23,177 bases of DNA from NCBI GenBank assembly GCA_041725895.1, contig JBGRQA010000051.1:1-23177 (forward strand). The letters are read 5' to 3'. Source of the DNA: JBGRQA01 sp041725895. Its GTDB lineage: Bacteria; Bacteroidota; Bacteroidia; Bacteroidales; Marinifilaceae. Position 1 is the stretch's first letter. Each line of letters begins with the position of its first letter. Shown piece after piece: positions 7,579 to 15,847 of this stretch. The position numbers were made by a program, and so were the translations under genes. Below the pieces are notes generated by a model. It did not search any database. It saw only the letters and a list, made by a program, of their open reading frames with translations, and was not told where the DNA came from.

Positions 7579-9177
7579 TTAGTGTTTGTGTCTTCCTACA
7601 GGCACGTAGGGTGGTTGAAAAAACCTCTCAGGAACCAGGTACTGCTTGCGTAACCGGAAGAGCTCCTCTTGCATTTGGGAAATCTCCTTTCCATATTCGG
7701 CATTCCCATACAGGTTATTCACCTCCTGGAGATCTTGCTTCAAATCGTAAAACTCCCATACATCTTCCGTATAGTAGTGGATCAGCTTGTAACGATCGGT
7801 TCGAACCCCTTCATGGCGAGGCACATTGTGTTTTCCATGATCATAGTAATGATAGTAAAGGGCTTTGCGCCACTGGGAAGACTTTTCCCCATCAACCAAC
7901 GGCAGGAAGGATTTCCCCTGCATCTCGCCAGGAATGTTCAATCCTGCCATATTCAGAAAACTGGGGGCAAAATCAATGTTCTGCACAAGAGCATCCACCT
8001 CTGTTCCTGGTTTTATCACTTTGGGCCAACGCATCAACAGGGGCATTCTCATGCCATCCTCATACATGAAACGTTTTTCAGCATAGCCATGCTGACCGGT
8101 AAAGTAGCTCTGATCGGAACTGTAAACGACAATCGTATTCTCCTTGATCTTTTTATTCTGATCCAACCAGGCCAGCAGTCGCCCCACATTTTCATCCACC
8201 CCATCAATACAACGGAGGTAATCTTTGATGAACATTTGGTAGGCCACACGTTTCCGCTCTTTTCCAACCAACATACCCTGTCGCTTCATTTCCATTATTC
8301 TTCGGGTCTCGGGGTCCTTGTAACTATGCCACTTGGCCAACTGCTCCTTTGTCATGCGGGCATAGTAGATGTTTCCACTGGGGTCATGATTCTCCAGCAA
8401 GGGTATAGTCTTGATGCGTTTGCCTATTTTCATGTTCGCCTTTTCAGCGTACGGTGCACGGGTTTTATAATCGTCAAACAAGGTTTCCGGCTCAGGAATG
8501 GTATCGTTTACATAGCGGTCCATAAACCGAAACTCGGGCATCCGAGGTACATGGGGAGCCTTGAATTGCACAAACAGCATGAATGGATTCCGGTCATCCT
8601 TCTTTTGATCTAACCATTTCAAGGCCTCATCCGTAATCAGGTCGGTAGAATAGCCTCCCATCATCTCCGTATTTCCCTCACTGGTCACAAAATCGGGGTT
8701 GTAATAAAACCCCTGTCTTCCGGCTCCCATCAGGATTTTCCAGTAATCAAACTCATCCCCGGGATTGGAATTCAGGTGCCATTTCCCAATTAGGGCGGTA
8801 TTATACCCCTCCTCCTTCATTATCCGAGGGAACAAGGTTTGGCTCCCATCCCAGGCACAAGCATTGCCGGTCACTCCATTCATATGGCTGTGTTTCCCGG
8901 TAAGGATAGTGGCACGACTGGGGCCGCAAATGGAATTGGCGCAAAAGTTATTTCTAAAAATTGCCCCCTCCCGGGCAATTCGGTCAATATTGGGCGTTTG
9001 GTTGATTCCACCGCCATAGGCACTGATAGCCCGGTTGGCGTGATCATCCGCCATGATAAAAATGATATTGGGCTTTTCAGCCTCCTGCGCCTGTAGGGAA
9101 TTGGAGGGAAGTAAACTCCCTCCAATTCCGCAGGTCATCATCATTAAGCCCTTGATAGTATTTCTTGAGTAATTCAT
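7579..9177 (-). CDS. Divergent S1_11-like sulfatase, exported
   Basis: The product is 532 aa with a Sec signal peptide (cleavage near SLQAQ|EAE). Motifs: D44-D45 in IMADDHA, the C84-G-P-S-R88 sequon, K132/H134 in GKWHLN, QFKAPHVP (about 204-211), and VYSSDQSYFTGQHGYAEKR with D355-Q356. The overall plan and many blocks match the neighbouring sulfatase at 5933-7543, so the two look like an old tandem duplication. This copy has lost the lipobox, and the block after the metal-binding Asp reads DQSYFTGQHG instead of DQGFYLGEHG, which suggests a shifted substrate position or sugar. An insertion of about 45 residues rich in Lys, Arg and Met (about 275-315) has its counterpart in the paralogue. The gene is 105 bp downstream of the S1_8-like sulfatase. 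Confidence 0.92.
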   Translation of the reverse strand: MNYSRNTIKGLMMMTCGIGGSLLPSNSLQAQEAEKPNIIFIMADDHANRAISAYGGGINQTPNIDRIAREGAIFRNNFCANSICGPSRATILTGKHSHMNGVTGNACAWDGSQTLFPRIMKEEGYNTALIGKWHLNSNPGDEFDYWKILMGAGRQGFYYNPDFVTSEGNTEMMGGYSTDLITDEALKWLDQKKDDRNPFMLFVQFKAPHVPRMPEFRFMDRYVNDTIPEPETLFDDYKTRAPYAEKANMKIGKRIKTIPLLENHDPSGNIYYARMTKEQLAKWHSYKDPETRRIMEMKRQGMLVGKERKRVAYQMFIKDYLRCIDGVDENVGRLLAWLDQNKKIKENTIVVYSSDQSYFTGQHGYAEKRFMYEDGMRMPLLMRWPKVIKPGTEVDALVQNIDFAPSFLNMAGLNIPGEMQGKSFLPLVDGEKSSQWRKALYYHYYDHGKHNVPRHEGVRTDRYKLIHYYTEDVWEFYDLKQDLQEVNNLYGNAEYGKEISQMQEELFRLRKQYLVPERFFQPPYVPVGRHKH

Positions 9178-9282
9178 AAGATTTCAGATTAATTCATCAA
9201 ATTCCCTTTTCTCGAGGGCTTACTTCTCGAAAGTAATTACACCCTCCTTACTCTGGCCCAAGAGCCGCATAGGCTCACGTTG

Positions 9283-10845
9283 CTATTCCAAACTATTTTT
9301 CTTCTTATGGGAGATCTTTTCCCGGTAGAGTTTGGCATCTCCCTTTCGGAACTTCAGCACATTGGAGTATAAATCCTGAACAATCCGGTCCATTTTGCTT
9401 TTGTTATCTCTATTTTGGAAGGCTATCAGCAAAGGATCGTGAGCGCGCTCCATTTCCATCTTCAGCTTATTCCGATATTGTTCAACCTGTTTTTTGTATT
9501 TCTGATCGTGGATGAGATTGTGCAGGCAATCCGGATCGTTTTTCAAGTCAAAAAACTCTTCCACCTCCCGATAACGGAATAACCTCACTCGATCCTGCAT
9601 TTCATTATCCTCCTTTTGAGCTAGCATCACCCTAATCACACCGCCCTCGTTGGCATTTCGATATTTTGTCACCCCATTGCTCCAGGCATTGAAGACATAA
9701 CCAAACTCCTGGTCCTGCACACATCGCATGGGAAAGGGTGTAGGCCGGTTGATGTAATCAATCTGGGTGAATACCTGCTCTCTCCCCTCCTGGGATTCCC
9801 CCTTCAACAAGGGCAGGAAAGATCGTCCATCCACATTTGGGGGCATCGGCAACCCGGTCAAATCCATTATGGTAGGAAACAAATCGATCGAGGAAACCAT
9901 TTCCTCCACCTCATGGGGAGCAAATCTTTCCGGCAGAGCGCAAAACAGCGCCGTGTGAGTAGATTTCAGATAACAATTGGCTTTTGAAAAGGGCATAGCA
10001 ATCCCGTTGTCGGAGAGAAAAATTACAATCGTATTTTTATCTACACCCGCATCCTTTAGTGCTTTCATCACCATCCCGAAAGTATCGTCCAATCTACGGA
10101 CCGAGTTATAATAGTAGCTCATCTCTTTACGTACCTGCGGGATATCGGGCAGAAAGCCAGGAATAAAAGCCTCCTCAGGAGTATACAGTTTTGAGGGCCA
10201 TTCGGCACCCTTTTTTAGCTCGCCATCCGGCTGTTGGAACGGACGGTGCGGATCATGAGAATTAATCATGAAGTAGAAGGGTTGGTTCTCCTTCCGGCAT
10301 CTCTCCGCAAAAGCTTTGGTCCTCTCATAATACTTGGAAGGACTGCGCCCGCATCCCAAATCGGAGTAATCGTACATATAATCCCACTGAGTGGATAATT
10401 TTGCAGAAGAATGAGCCACTTTTCCCAACACTCCGGTTTTGTATCCCCCTTCATGGAAAGCTTCCATCATGGTAGGCACGTCCTCCTGGGCATACAAAAA
10501 TCCATGATGCCCCCCATTAAATCCATATCTTCCGGTTGCAATAATGCTCCGACTGGGCATGCAAATGGCCGAATTCACATGGGCGTTGACAAATTTCACC
10601 CCTTGGTTAGCCACCCGATCAATGTTGGAAGTAAGCCCTTTCATTTTGGATCCAAATGCACCGATCCCCATTCCATCGGGGCCTAAATCATCGGCCGTAA
10701 AAAGGACCACATTTAATTTCCTTGAGGTACCATCCGACACATCCTTCGTTTCAGAAGTTGCGGCCGAGACCTGGCCAATTGACTGCCCCCCGAGTAACGA
10801 AAGAATTAATGAACCGCTAAAAATCGTTTTTGATACATTCATCAT
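9283..10845 (-). CDS. S1_8-like sulfatase (sulfamidase/SGSH-related), exported
   Basis: The product is 520 aa with a Sec signal (cleavage near VSA|AT, residue 28-29). Motifs: D52-D53 in FTADDLGPDG, the C95-M-P-S-R99 sequon with ICMPSRSIIATGRYGFNGG, a GKVAH variant of the usual GKWH block (K142, H145), NSHDPHRPF matching the human N-sulfoglucosamine sulfohydrolase FHDPHR block, and FLSDNGIAMPFSKAN matching DNGIPFP of the same enzyme. I therefore place it in the S1_8/SGSH-like group; bacterial members also act on O-sulfates of marine glycans, so N-desulfation should not be assumed. It is the first enzyme gene after susCD, separated by 306 bp that contain a hairpin after susD and an inverted repeat. 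The C-terminus is basic (KLYREKISHKKKNSLE). Confidence 0.9.
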   Translation of the reverse strand: MMNVSKTIFSGSLILSLLGGQSIGQVSAATSETKDVSDGTSRKLNVVLFTADDLGPDGMGIGAFGSKMKGLTSNIDRVANQGVKFVNAHVNSAICMPSRSIIATGRYGFNGGHHGFLYAQEDVPTMMEAFHEGGYKTGVLGKVAHSSAKLSTQWDYMYDYSDLGCGRSPSKYYERTKAFAERCRKENQPFYFMINSHDPHRPFQQPDGELKKGAEWPSKLYTPEEAFIPGFLPDIPQVRKEMSYYYNSVRRLDDTFGMVMKALKDAGVDKNTIVIFLSDNGIAMPFSKANCYLKSTHTALFCALPERFAPHEVEEMVSSIDLFPTIMDLTGLPMPPNVDGRSFLPLLKGESQEGREQVFTQIDYINRPTPFPMRCVQDQEFGYVFNAWSNGVTKYRNANEGGVIRVMLAQKEDNEMQDRVRLFRYREVEEFFDLKNDPDCLHNLIHDQKYKKQVEQYRNKLKMEMERAHDPLLIAFQNRDNKSKMDRIVQDLYSNVLKFRKGDAKLYREKISHKKKNSLE

Positions 10846-11109
10846 TACGTATTATTCTTTTTTCCTTATGAACAGTCACTTTCCCCCCTCCTACTTTCGG
10901 TGCAAATTCGTTGATATTTATCCTTCCCCAACCGAAACATTCTTCTACCTCCACTCTTTATATCAAGAGATCGACTGTTACATAAAGAGTGTACAATCCC
11001 CATTAAGGCATTCCGAAAAAACCGGTTCACCTTGAACTCCAACTCATTTCGCCATCCTCACCATTCTTCTCTTGGAGTGAAAAAAATGAAGGCTAGACGG
11101 AATAGTTTT
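10846..11109. other. Spacer between the susD hairpin and the S1_8 sulfatase
   Basis: No coding frame of credible size is visible on either strand. The only structure is the inverted repeat at 10953-10990, listed separately. I looked for TTTG-N19/20-TAnnTTTG on the minus strand and found no good match, so the sulfatases are probably transcribed from the susC promoter with reduced read-through past the susD hairpin. Confidence 0.5.
10953..10990. repeat. 9-bp inverted repeat with 20-bp spacer
   Basis: ACTCTTTAT (10953-10961) and ATAAAGAGT (10982-10990) are perfect inverted copies, half-site centres 29 bp apart. The repeat lies about 110 bp upstream of the S1_8 sulfatase start. It could be a bipartite operator or an RNA hairpin in the leader. 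No U-tract follows it, so it is not a classic terminator. Confidence 0.4.
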
Positions 11110-11143
11110 GATTGAGCAAACCGGAAATCCGGCTTGCTCAATC
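11110..11143 (-). terminator. 15-bp hairpin directly after susD (3'-end/attenuator-like)
   Basis: The arms at 11110-11124 and 11129-11143 form a 15-bp stem with a 4-nt loop. As minus-strand RNA every position pairs (one G-U at 20/33 of the 111xx block), whereas as plus-strand RNA that pair would be A-C, which points to function in the minus-strand transcript. It starts 8 bp after the susD stop. What follows is AAAACTATT, not a U-tract, so it probably protects the susCD 3' end or lowers downstream expression rather than ending transcription fully. Confidence 0.65.
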
Positions 11144-11151
11144 ACCAACAT

Positions 11152-12687
11152 TTAATATCCTGGATTTTGGGTAATCACCCCTTCTGTTGCATCAATGTCA
11201 ACCTGAGGAAGAGGCAATAGATTGTGCTTCTCTTCTACAAAGTTCTTCCCGAGTGCTTGTAGCAGTTCTGCGGCACGTCCCTGGCGTAGGATATCCCAAT
11301 AGCGATTTTGTTCCATCGCCAGTTCCACACGACGCTCATGCCAGATGGCTTTTCGTAACTCCGCTTTATCTGTAGTCATTACGTTGGGGAGAATATCCGA
11401 ATTTCCTCCTCGTGCTCGTTCACGTACCATATTCAGGTAAGTAAGTGCCTCTCCGGGCTTACCATTTTCATTCAAGGCCTCAGCAGCCATCAACACTACA
11501 TCGGCGTAACGAATAATACGCACATTCGCTGGATTATTGGCACCACCTCCACCAGCGGTTACCTTATTGTTGGTTCCGTCGTAAAACAAGGGCAGAATTC
11601 CTTTCTGGTTGTATTTGGTAGCATGATTTTTCGAATTCCGTTGGACAATGGTCCTTCCATCATAGAGGGTATCGCCCACATAGGCAATGGTAGCATCTTT
11701 CCTGGGATCCCCAGGTTCATAGGCAGCTTCCAGATCATCCGAAGGAGAATTGATTCCCCAACCCAATCCCTGGTTGGTGATGAACTTGCCTTGTTCCTCA
11801 TCCCAATATTTTGCTTTGGAACCCTGAACAGTATTGTATTTGTCCGTTCCGGTTTTGTTTCCACTTTCCGAATATTTCGCTTGTACTTCAAATACCGACT
11901 CCGAACAATTTTCACCATCATTGGTAAAGATTCCTTCGTAATCAGGATACAGAGAGTATTCATTGGAGCTGATGATCTGCATGGCATACTTTTCCACATT
12001 GGGGAAATCGTTGCGGAACAGACATGCCCGAGCCATCAAACCACGAGCCGCTCCCTTGGTAGCTCTCCCCAGATTGGCAGATGAATAACCGGATTTTTCC
12101 GGCAGATTTGCAATGGCATACTCCAAATCCTCATCAATCAATTGCCAGATCTCTTCGGGGGTAGCGCGAGGAATAAAGTCCCCATCCAGTTCCGGAAGGA
12201 CAGTGATTTTGGGAACCCCACCGAACGATTTCACGAGATTGAAATAGCCGTAGGCTCTCATAAATTTCGCCTCCGCCAAAATTCGTTTCTGAAGATCTTC
12301 ATCAAAATCGAATTCCGCTTCAGAGTTGATCACAATATTGGCACGGCCAATCAAAACATACTGACCGGAATACCAGTTACGCATCAGCGGGCTGTGTGCC
12401 GAAAATGTAAACTGATCAAATTCCTTGGAGGCCACATTGTTTTTATTCCCCGGATCCGCATCATCCGAGGCGATATCTCCCCCAGCGATATAAGGAAGAC
12501 CTACCAAATCGTAATGGCGAAGATAGCTGTAAGCTGCATTTACTCCAGCTTCAGCCCCTTCTGCGGTGGAATAAAAGTTTTCAGGAGAATAGTCTCCTAA
12601 TGGCTGCTTCTCAAGAAAGTCATCACACGAAGCGAATACTAAGGTCAATAGCGTAAACAGTATAGAAATATTTTTTCCCTTCATCAT
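11152..12687 (-). CDS. susD: SusD/RagB-family surface glycan-binding lipoprotein
   Basis: The product is 511 aa, the usual SusD length. A lipoprotein signal ends at Cys21 (VFASC) and is followed by Asp-Asp, the acidic pattern that favours surface display in Bacteroidota. The typical N-terminal SusD block is visible (FLEKQPLGDYSPENFYSTAEG, near residues 23-43), then AEAGVNAAYSYLRHYD, an RAYGYFNLVKSFGGVPK stretch, and the C-terminal RagB/SusD region with NVRIIRYADVVLMAAEALNE, YLNMVRERARGG and WHERRVELAMEQNRYWDILRQG, ending ATEGVITQNPGY. It starts 8 bp after susC stops, the standard tight arrangement. Role: lid of the SusC transporter that captures the polysaccharide at the cell surface. The substrate cannot be read from the sequence; neighbouring sulfatases suggest it is sulfated. 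Confidence 0.96.
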   Translation of the reverse strand: MMKGKNISILFTLLTLVFASCDDFLEKQPLGDYSPENFYSTAEGAEAGVNAAYSYLRHYDLVGLPYIAGGDIASDDADPGNKNNVASKEFDQFTFSAHSPLMRNWYSGQYVLIGRANIVINSEAEFDFDEDLQKRILAEAKFMRAYGYFNLVKSFGGVPKITVLPELDGDFIPRATPEEIWQLIDEDLEYAIANLPEKSGYSSANLGRATKGAARGLMARACLFRNDFPNVEKYAMQIISSNEYSLYPDYEGIFTNDGENCSESVFEVQAKYSESGNKTGTDKYNTVQGSKAKYWDEEQGKFITNQGLGWGINSPSDDLEAAYEPGDPRKDATIAYVGDTLYDGRTIVQRNSKNHATKYNQKGILPLFYDGTNNKVTAGGGGANNPANVRIIRYADVVLMAAEALNENGKPGEALTYLNMVRERARGGNSDILPNVMTTDKAELRKAIWHERRVELAMEQNRYWDILRQGRAAELLQALGKNFVEEKHNLLPLPQVDIDATEGVITQNPGY

Positions 12688-12695
12688 GGTAAGCT

Positions 12696-15686
12696 TTAGA
12701 ATGTTAGATTTAATCCAAAAGTGAAAGTGGTGGGCAAGGGATAAGTTCCCATATCTACCCCATTTGCCAATACATTACCTCCTCCGATATCCGGAGTAAA
12801 GCCCGAGTAATCGGTAAAGGTGTACAAGTCCGTAACACTTATATAGGCTCTCAATCTACTTAAGGAAATTTTTTGGGTCAGTGCTTTGGGCAGGGTATAC
12901 CCCAACTGGACATTTCTGATTCGCAAGTAGGAACCATCTTCCAACCAGTAATCCGACATTTTCTCATTGTGAGTATCCGAATCATTCAACCGGGGATTGG
13001 TATAACTGGTCCCCTCACCATGCCATCGGTCCAGTGCAGAGGCTTCGTAATTGTATCCGGAATCCCATCTCTTCCTGATCTTTCCATTGGCAATCTCATT
13101 TCCGTAAACTCCCTGAAGATCCAAAGAGAAATCAAAGCCCTTGTATTCGCAATGCAAATTCACACCATAGGTAAAGTCCGGGATTGGAGAACCAATTATC
13201 GTTTGGTCATCTTCGGTAATTTCACCGTCGCCGTTCAAATCCTTAAATCGCAAATCTCCGGGCTGCTCTCCCCCAAGCACAGGATAAGAGGCCAGCTCTT
13301 CTGCATTCTGAAAAACGCCATCTACCTTAAAGCCATAGAAAGATCCAATGGGATGCCCTTTGGAAGTTCTGGTAAAGGTTTGGGAATTTACACTTCCGGT
13401 CAGAAAAGATCTACCCTCTGCCAATTCGGTCACTTCGTTGTTTACCGAGGTAAGGTTGGCACTCACCCCGTAGGAGAAATCCCCTTTTCGATCCTCCCAA
13501 CGGAGAATCACCTCAAAACCGTCATTTAATACTTTAGCAGCGTTCACTACCGGATCAATTTTGGTCCCAAAATAGGATGGAATAGGCACAGCAATCAAGA
13601 TATCATCAGTTTCACGTCGGTAGTAATCCAACTCCGCAGAAAGCTTGTTGTTAAAGAAACCGATTTCCATCCCCACATCCGTTTGAGCAGTTTCTTCCCA
13701 AACAATGGTTGGATCGGCTAGTCTGAGCAAGGTAGCCCCCTGAGCAACATCTTCATTTCCGCCCACAATTGCAACGATTCCGGATTCATTTCCCCCAATC
13801 TTCTCAGTGGTGGAAAGAGATTGAATGGATGCATAATTTCCAATTTTATCGTTTCCAATAACACCCCAACTTGCTCTCAGCTTCAAATTACTGATGTACT
13901 CATGGTCCTTTAGGAAATCCTCCTCACTTACTCTCCACCCTAAAGCCACAGATGGAAAATGTCCATACCGGTTTCCTTCACTGAATTTTGAGGACCCATC
14001 GATTCGATAAGTAGCGGTCAAAAGATATCGATTCAAATAGGAATAGTTAATCCGAAACATGTAGGACAAGTAGGACCAGCTGGCGGCATAATTATCCACC
14101 GACTCGCTATCGGAATTAAAAGTCGCATCCAAATACCAAAGATTTGAATTGCTGGGAATATCAGATGCAAAACCCTTCAATGTCTCACTCTTAGTATCCT
14201 GAACCGAAATACCAGCCATCGCATCAAAATGATGGTTCTTGAAATCCTTAAAATAGTTTATGGTATTGTCCCAGATATAACTTCTGTAACGAAGATTAAC
14301 TTTGGTCAGTTTGGAAATGTCGTTGGACTGGCGCGCATTGGCAACATATTCGGGAACATAGGCTCGATTGTAATTGTCCTTTTTCTCAAATCCATAGGAA
14401 GAACGGAACAACAAATCACCCACTTTCAACTCCCCATAAAAATTCCCTAACAATCTTTCGGATTCAAACAAGGAATTGTTATAGTAGGTCGCTACCAGGG
14501 GATTATTTGCCTCTTGAATCTCAGTAAATGATCCGTCTTCCTGGTAGGGAGTGTAAATCCCGGGAGACCGATAGGCCGTCTCTGTAGGATCCGGACCTCC
14601 ATGCTTATCTGTCTTAATGAAACTAATGTTATGACCAACCTTAAAGTGCTTGGTTAAGGTATATTCATTATTGGCACGTAAAGTAATTTTCTCCAGGTCC
14701 GTTTTCTCAACAATCCCTTCCTGGTCTTCATAACCAGCACTCAGATGATATTTCATTTTGTCGTTTCCACCACTGGCAGAAATCTGGTAATTTTGAGACA
14801 GAGCCGTTGAATAGATTTCATCAAACCAGTCGGTTCCTTTGCCATAAATCGAAGGATCCTCAAAAATGGCTTCTCCACCCGCATTCATGGAAGATTCATT
14901 TCGAAGCATGGCGTAATCGGAAGCTGAAACCATATCAATTGTATTACTCACTTGCGACAGACTAATATGGCTATTGAAGTCGATTTTAGTTTTCCCGGTA
15001 GCGCCTTGTTTCGTACTAATCAGAATAACCCCATTCGCCCCGCGTGATCCATAAATGGCGGTGGCCGATGCATCTTTCAATACCTCTAACGAAGCAATAT
15101 CGGCAGAATTAAGGAACGAGATGTCCGACACAATCAATCCATCCACAACATAAATAGGGGACGCATCATTTAAGGTACCTACTCCTCGGATTCGCACCAC
15201 AGGAGAAGCTCCGGGACGACCTTCGGTACTTGTTACCTGCACACCTGCCACTTTCCCACTAATAGCACTACCTACATTTAATGTGGGTGTTTTGGCAAGA
15301 TCTTTTCCTTTAACAGATCCAACCGACCCTGTTAAGTCACTTTTGCGCTGCACCCCGTAACCAATAACTACGACCTCATCCAGATCCTGATCCTGATTTT
15401 CCAGGGCAATATTAATCACCAAACGACCATCCACATTCACTTCCTGGGTTTTCATCCCAATAAAGCTAAAAACAATGATATCGTTTGCGGAAGCAACGAC
15501 ACGATAATTCCCATCTATATCTGTAGTACCACCTGTGGTGGTACCTTTTATAAGAACCGTCACACCGGGTATCGGAAAGCCCGAACCCGATTCGGTCACC
15601 TTACCGGTTATATTTATTGTTCCCTGAGCAGATGCCACTGCTCCAAGTCCAATAACAAGAAAAAATAACAATAGTATTTTTTTCAT
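12696..15686 (-). CDS. susC: SusC-family TonB-dependent outer-membrane transporter
   Basis: The product is 996 aa, typical for SusC. It has a signal peptide (cleavage near VASAQG, residue 20-21), a carboxypeptidase-D-regulatory-like domain (about 24-105, with ITGKVTESGSGFPIPGVTV), a TonB-box/plug junction (DEVVVIGYGVQRKSDLTGSV, about 103-122), and a plug domain to about 230 with VRIRGVGTLNDASPIYVVDG, ASLEVLKDASATAIYGSRGA and NGVILISTKQG. A long beta-barrel ends in an aromatic terminal strand (FTFGLNLTF). It works with SusD to import oligosaccharides using TonB-ExbBD energy. No anti-sigma-binding STN domain is present at the N-terminus, so control by an ECF sigma/anti-sigma pair is unlikely; that fits the membrane-bound regulator next door. 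A good promoter lies 54 bp upstream of the start. Confidence 0.97.
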   Translation of the reverse strand: MKKILLLFFLVIGLGAVASAQGTINITGKVTESGSGFPIPGVTVLIKGTTTGGTTDIDGNYRVVASANDIIVFSFIGMKTQEVNVDGRLVINIALENQDQDLDEVVVIGYGVQRKSDLTGSVGSVKGKDLAKTPTLNVGSAISGKVAGVQVTSTEGRPGASPVVRIRGVGTLNDASPIYVVDGLIVSDISFLNSADIASLEVLKDASATAIYGSRGANGVILISTKQGATGKTKIDFNSHISLSQVSNTIDMVSASDYAMLRNESSMNAGGEAIFEDPSIYGKGTDWFDEIYSTALSQNYQISASGGNDKMKYHLSAGYEDQEGIVEKTDLEKITLRANNEYTLTKHFKVGHNISFIKTDKHGGPDPTETAYRSPGIYTPYQEDGSFTEIQEANNPLVATYYNNSLFESERLLGNFYGELKVGDLLFRSSYGFEKKDNYNRAYVPEYVANARQSNDISKLTKVNLRYRSYIWDNTINYFKDFKNHHFDAMAGISVQDTKSETLKGFASDIPSNSNLWYLDATFNSDSESVDNYAASWSYLSYMFRINYSYLNRYLLTATYRIDGSSKFSEGNRYGHFPSVALGWRVSEEDFLKDHEYISNLKLRASWGVIGNDKIGNYASIQSLSTTEKIGGNESGIVAIVGGNEDVAQGATLLRLADPTIVWEETAQTDVGMEIGFFNNKLSAELDYYRRETDDILIAVPIPSYFGTKIDPVVNAAKVLNDGFEVILRWEDRKGDFSYGVSANLTSVNNEVTELAEGRSFLTGSVNSQTFTRTSKGHPIGSFYGFKVDGVFQNAEELASYPVLGGEQPGDLRFKDLNGDGEITEDDQTIIGSPIPDFTYGVNLHCEYKGFDFSLDLQGVYGNEIANGKIRKRWDSGYNYEASALDRWHGEGTSYTNPRLNDSDTHNEKMSDYWLEDGSYLRIRNVQLGYTLPKALTQKISLSRLRAYISVTDLYTFTDYSGFTPDIGGGNVLANGVDMGTYPLPTTFTFGLNLTF

Positions 15687-15690
15687 ACAA

Positions 15691-15708
15691 GTTAGATTTT
15701 GGTTAGAT
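15691..15708 (-). repeat. ATCTAAC direct repeat just upstream of the susC start
   Basis: Minus-strand ATCTAAC occurs twice, at 15708-15702 and 15697-15691, 11 bp apart, immediately before the susC ATG. It lies inside the predicted 5' leader. It may be chance, or it may be a translational control element in a leader that lacks a normal Shine-Dalgarno. Confidence 0.3.
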
Positions 15709-15739
15709 GTGTTTCTTTAATTTTTAGGAATTCCTGAAA

Positions 15740-15770
15740 CAAAATTAGGAGCATAAGATTCCCACCCAAA
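15740..15770 (-). promoter_or_regulatory. susC promoter (Bacteroidota -33/-7 type)
   Basis: On the minus strand TTTG (15770-15767) is followed after exactly 19 bp by TAATTTTG (15747-15740), a full match to the Bacteroidota consensus TTTG-N19/20-TAnnTTTG. The implied transcription start is near 15733-15736, giving a leader of roughly 50 nt before the susC ATG. Confidence 0.75.
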
Positions 15771-15819
15771 GATTTCACCTCAATACAACTTTCATCCCAT
15801 TTTTCACCTTTTGAAACAA

Positions 15820-15837
15820 CCTATACCTCACCTATAC
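15820..15837. promoter_or_regulatory. Candidate operator: two direct CCTATAC heptamers, 11 bp apart
   Basis: CCTATAC is present at 15820-15826 and again at 15831-15837 (plus-strand reading), so both copies face the same side of the helix. They sit about 50-67 bp upstream of the -33 element of the susC promoter, the usual place for an activator. The neighbouring LuxR-type regulator is the obvious candidate to bind here; this is inference. Confidence 0.45.
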
Positions 15838-15847
15838 AAGCCCGACA

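Noticed and set aside
7669..8613. Open frame of 314 codons on the plus strand
   Set aside because: Mirror of the S1_11-like sulfatase gene; composition is that of an antisense shadow.
9262..9276. GAGCC/GGCTC hairpin after the S1_8 sulfatase
   Set aside because: A 5-bp stem with no T-tract; probably chance.
10917..10940. ATG with a GGAGG upstream, looked like a leader peptide before the S1_8 sulfatase
   Set aside because: Careful reading gives a stop after seven codons.
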